Shown piece after piece: positions 12,755 through 13,947 of a stretch of 13,947 bases of DNA (the first letter of the stretch is position 1; each line of letters starts with the position of its first letter). Position numbers and translations under genes: made by a program. The notes beneath the pieces were generated by a model. It had not been told where the DNA came from. It was given only the letters and a program-made list of their open reading frames with translations, and searched no databases. Source of the stretch: Comamonadaceae bacterium (lineage in GTDB: Bacteria > Pseudomonadota > Gammaproteobacteria > Burkholderiales > Burkholderiaceae_C); NCBI GenBank assembly GCA_947451445.1, contig CANFZJ010000038.1, forward strand, positions 1 through 13,947. Direction: 5' to 3'.

Positions 12755-13947
12755 TCAGGTCGCCATGCCCAACAAGCGTGGCAGCCACAGCGTCAGGCCA
12801 GGCCAGTAGGTCACCACACCCAAGAAGGCCAGCATCGTCAGCAGCCACGGCATCACCGCCACGGTCAGCTCGCTGATGCCCATCTTGGTAATGCCGGACG
12901 CCACATACAGGTTCAGCCCCACCGGCGGGTGGCACATGCCGACCTCCATGTTCACCACGATCAAGATACCGAAGTGGATGGGGTTGATGCCCAGCTTCAT
13001 GGCCACCGGGAACAGGATGGGGGCCAGGATCAGGATGATCGAGCTGGGCTCCATCACGTTACCCGCCAGCAGCAGCAGCACGTTGGTCACCAGCAGGAAG
13101 ACGATGGGGCCAAAGCCCTGGCCGATCATCCAGTCGGCCATGGCCTGGGGGATGTTTTCGCTGGTCATCAAGAAGCTGAACAGCACCGCGTTGGTGATGA
13201 TGTACAGCAGCATGGCGCTCATGCTGGCCGAGTCGAGCAGCACCTTGGGGATGCGTTTCAGGGGCATGTCTTTGTAGACAAACACCGCCACCACAAAGGC
13301 GTAGACCGCCGCCATGGCGGCCGCCTCGGTGGGCGTGAACACACCGCTGTAGATGCCGCCCATCACCACCACGATCAGCAGCAGGCCCCAGACGCTTTCG
13401 CGGAACGCCACCCAGCGCTCACCCCAGGTGGCCTTGGGCATGCGGGGGTAGTTGTTCTTGCGGGCGATGTTCCAGGTGGTGAAGCCCAGGGCGATGGCCA
13501 GCGCAATGCCGGGCACGATACCGGCGATGAACATGGAGCCGACCGACACGTTGGTGGACACCGAGAACATCACCATGGCGATGGACGGTGGGATCAAAAT
13601 GCCGAGCGAGCCGGAGGTGGTCAAAATGCCCGCGCCAAACTTGGGCGGAAAGCCCTGCTTGGTCATGGCGGGCAAGATCACCGAGCCAATGGCCACCACG
13701 GTCGCCGGGCTGGAGCCGGACACCGCCGCGAACAGGGCGCAGGCCATCACGCCCGCCAGCCCCAGGCCGCCGTGCCAGTGGCCGATCATGCTGGTGGCAA
13801 AGCGGATCATGCGCCGCGCCACCCCGCCGTGGGTCAAAAAGTTGCCCGCCAAAATGAAGAACGGGATCGCCATGATCTCGAACTTTTCAATGCCGGTAAA
13901 CAGCTTCAACGCCACCGACTGCACGGGCACGTCGGTCATGGTGAACA
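12755..13947 (-). CDS. dctM: TRAP transporter large permease subunit (DctM family), N-terminus beyond the window
   Basis: About 396 residues are visible and the frame is open to the right edge, so roughly the first 30 of the usual ~430 are missing; the Met at 13939 is internal. This is a multi-helix inner-membrane protein. Family motifs include FEIMAIPFFILAGNFLTHGG, the scoop-loop regions ALFAAVSGSSPATVVAIGSV and ASGSLGILIPPS-like TTSGSLGILIPPSIAMVMFS, FTPTEAAAMAAVYAF, GNVMEPSSIILILAPILFPV and NMEVGMCHPPVGLNLYVASG. TRAP permeases use the Na+ gradient to import organic acids delivered by a periplasmic binding protein. The small DctQ subunit and the binding protein should lie to the right, outside the window, so the substrate (C4-dicarboxylate or another carboxylate) is not known. 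Confidence 0.95.
   Translation of the reverse strand, partial: FTMTDVPVQSVALKLFTGIEKFEIMAIPFFILAGNFLTHGGVARRMIRFATSMIGHWHGGLGLAGVMACALFAAVSGSSPATVVAIGSVILPAMTKQGFPPKFGAGILTTSGSLGILIPPSIAMVMFSVSTNVSVGSMFIAGIVPGIALAIALGFTTWNIARKNNYPRMPKATWGERWVAFRESVWGLLLIVVVMGGIYSGVFTPTEAAAMAAVYAFVVAVFVYKDMPLKRIPKVLLDSASMSAMLLYIITNAVLFSFLMTSENIPQAMADWMIGQGFGPIVFLLVTNVLLLLAGNVMEPSSIILILAPILFPVAMKLGINPIHFGILIVVNMEVGMCHPPVGLNLYVASGITKMGISELTVAVMPWLLTMLAFLGVVTYWPGLTLWLPRLLGMAT

Noticed and set aside
1..13947. CRISPR arrays, tRNA or rRNA genes, insertion sequences, prophage genes
   Set aside because: I looked for regularly spaced repeats, tRNA-like cloverleafs, transposase motifs and integrase genes and found none. 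The five dispersed repeats are not regularly spaced.

Overview
The window looks like chromosomal DNA of a high-GC betaproteobacterium of the order Burkholderiales, most likely family Comamonadaceae (Rhodoferax/Polaromonas/Acidovorax-like). Three observations support this: an S-adenosylhomocysteine (SAH) riboswitch in front of ahcY with tlyA and metF behind it, a DUF3348-DUF802-OmpA-DUF2894 gene set known mainly from Burkholderiales, and a family of short intergenic repeats of the AGCTAT...ATAGCA type. Family and DUF names come from reading the proteins, not from a database search.

Layout. 2-433 (+) is the C-terminal part of an isopenicillin-N-synthase-type 2-oxoglutarate/Fe(II) oxygenase cut by the window edge. 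441-2072 (+) is a lipoprotein 5'-nucleotidase of the UshA type. 2253-2954 (+) is a GNAT acetyltransferase. 3041-3373 (-) is a small coiled-coil FlxA-like protein. 3566-3886 (+) is a DUF6172-like protein. 4030-4353 (+) is an unrecognised acidic protein, separated from the previous gene by a 121-bp imperfect palindrome that runs to within 3 bp of its start codon.

4413-7768 (-) is an activated-methyl-cycle operon read leftwards: SAH riboswitch, ahcY, tlyA, metF. AhcY removes SAH, the inhibitory product of methyltransferases. TlyA is a predicted RNA methyltransferase that would generate SAH. MetF supplies methyl-THF for remaking methionine. The leader carries a TATAAT box just upstream of the aptamer, and downstream a segment that can pair with the aptamer's pseudoknot strand, which is a candidate switching element.

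8151-12347 (-) is a tightly coupled four-gene operon, with ATGA overlaps at all three junctions: DUF3348, DUF802, OmpA-like and DUF2894. By topology the DUF802 protein resembles MotA/ExbB/ZorA: four membrane segments, then a cytoplasmic helical tail of about 540 residues. The OmpA protein resembles MotB/ZorB: one membrane helix starting with an Asp, then a peptidoglycan-binding domain. I propose a proton-driven, wall-anchored stator or motor complex with two accessory soluble proteins. This is the most interesting part of the window.

12755-13947 (-) is a TRAP-transporter large permease (DctM family) cut by the window edge, followed by a strong intrinsic terminator. Five copies of one intergenic repeat (near 2087, 2984, 4354, 8033 and 12632) lie at gene 3' ends, all in the same orientation. 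I saw no tRNA, rRNA, CRISPR array, transposase or phage gene.
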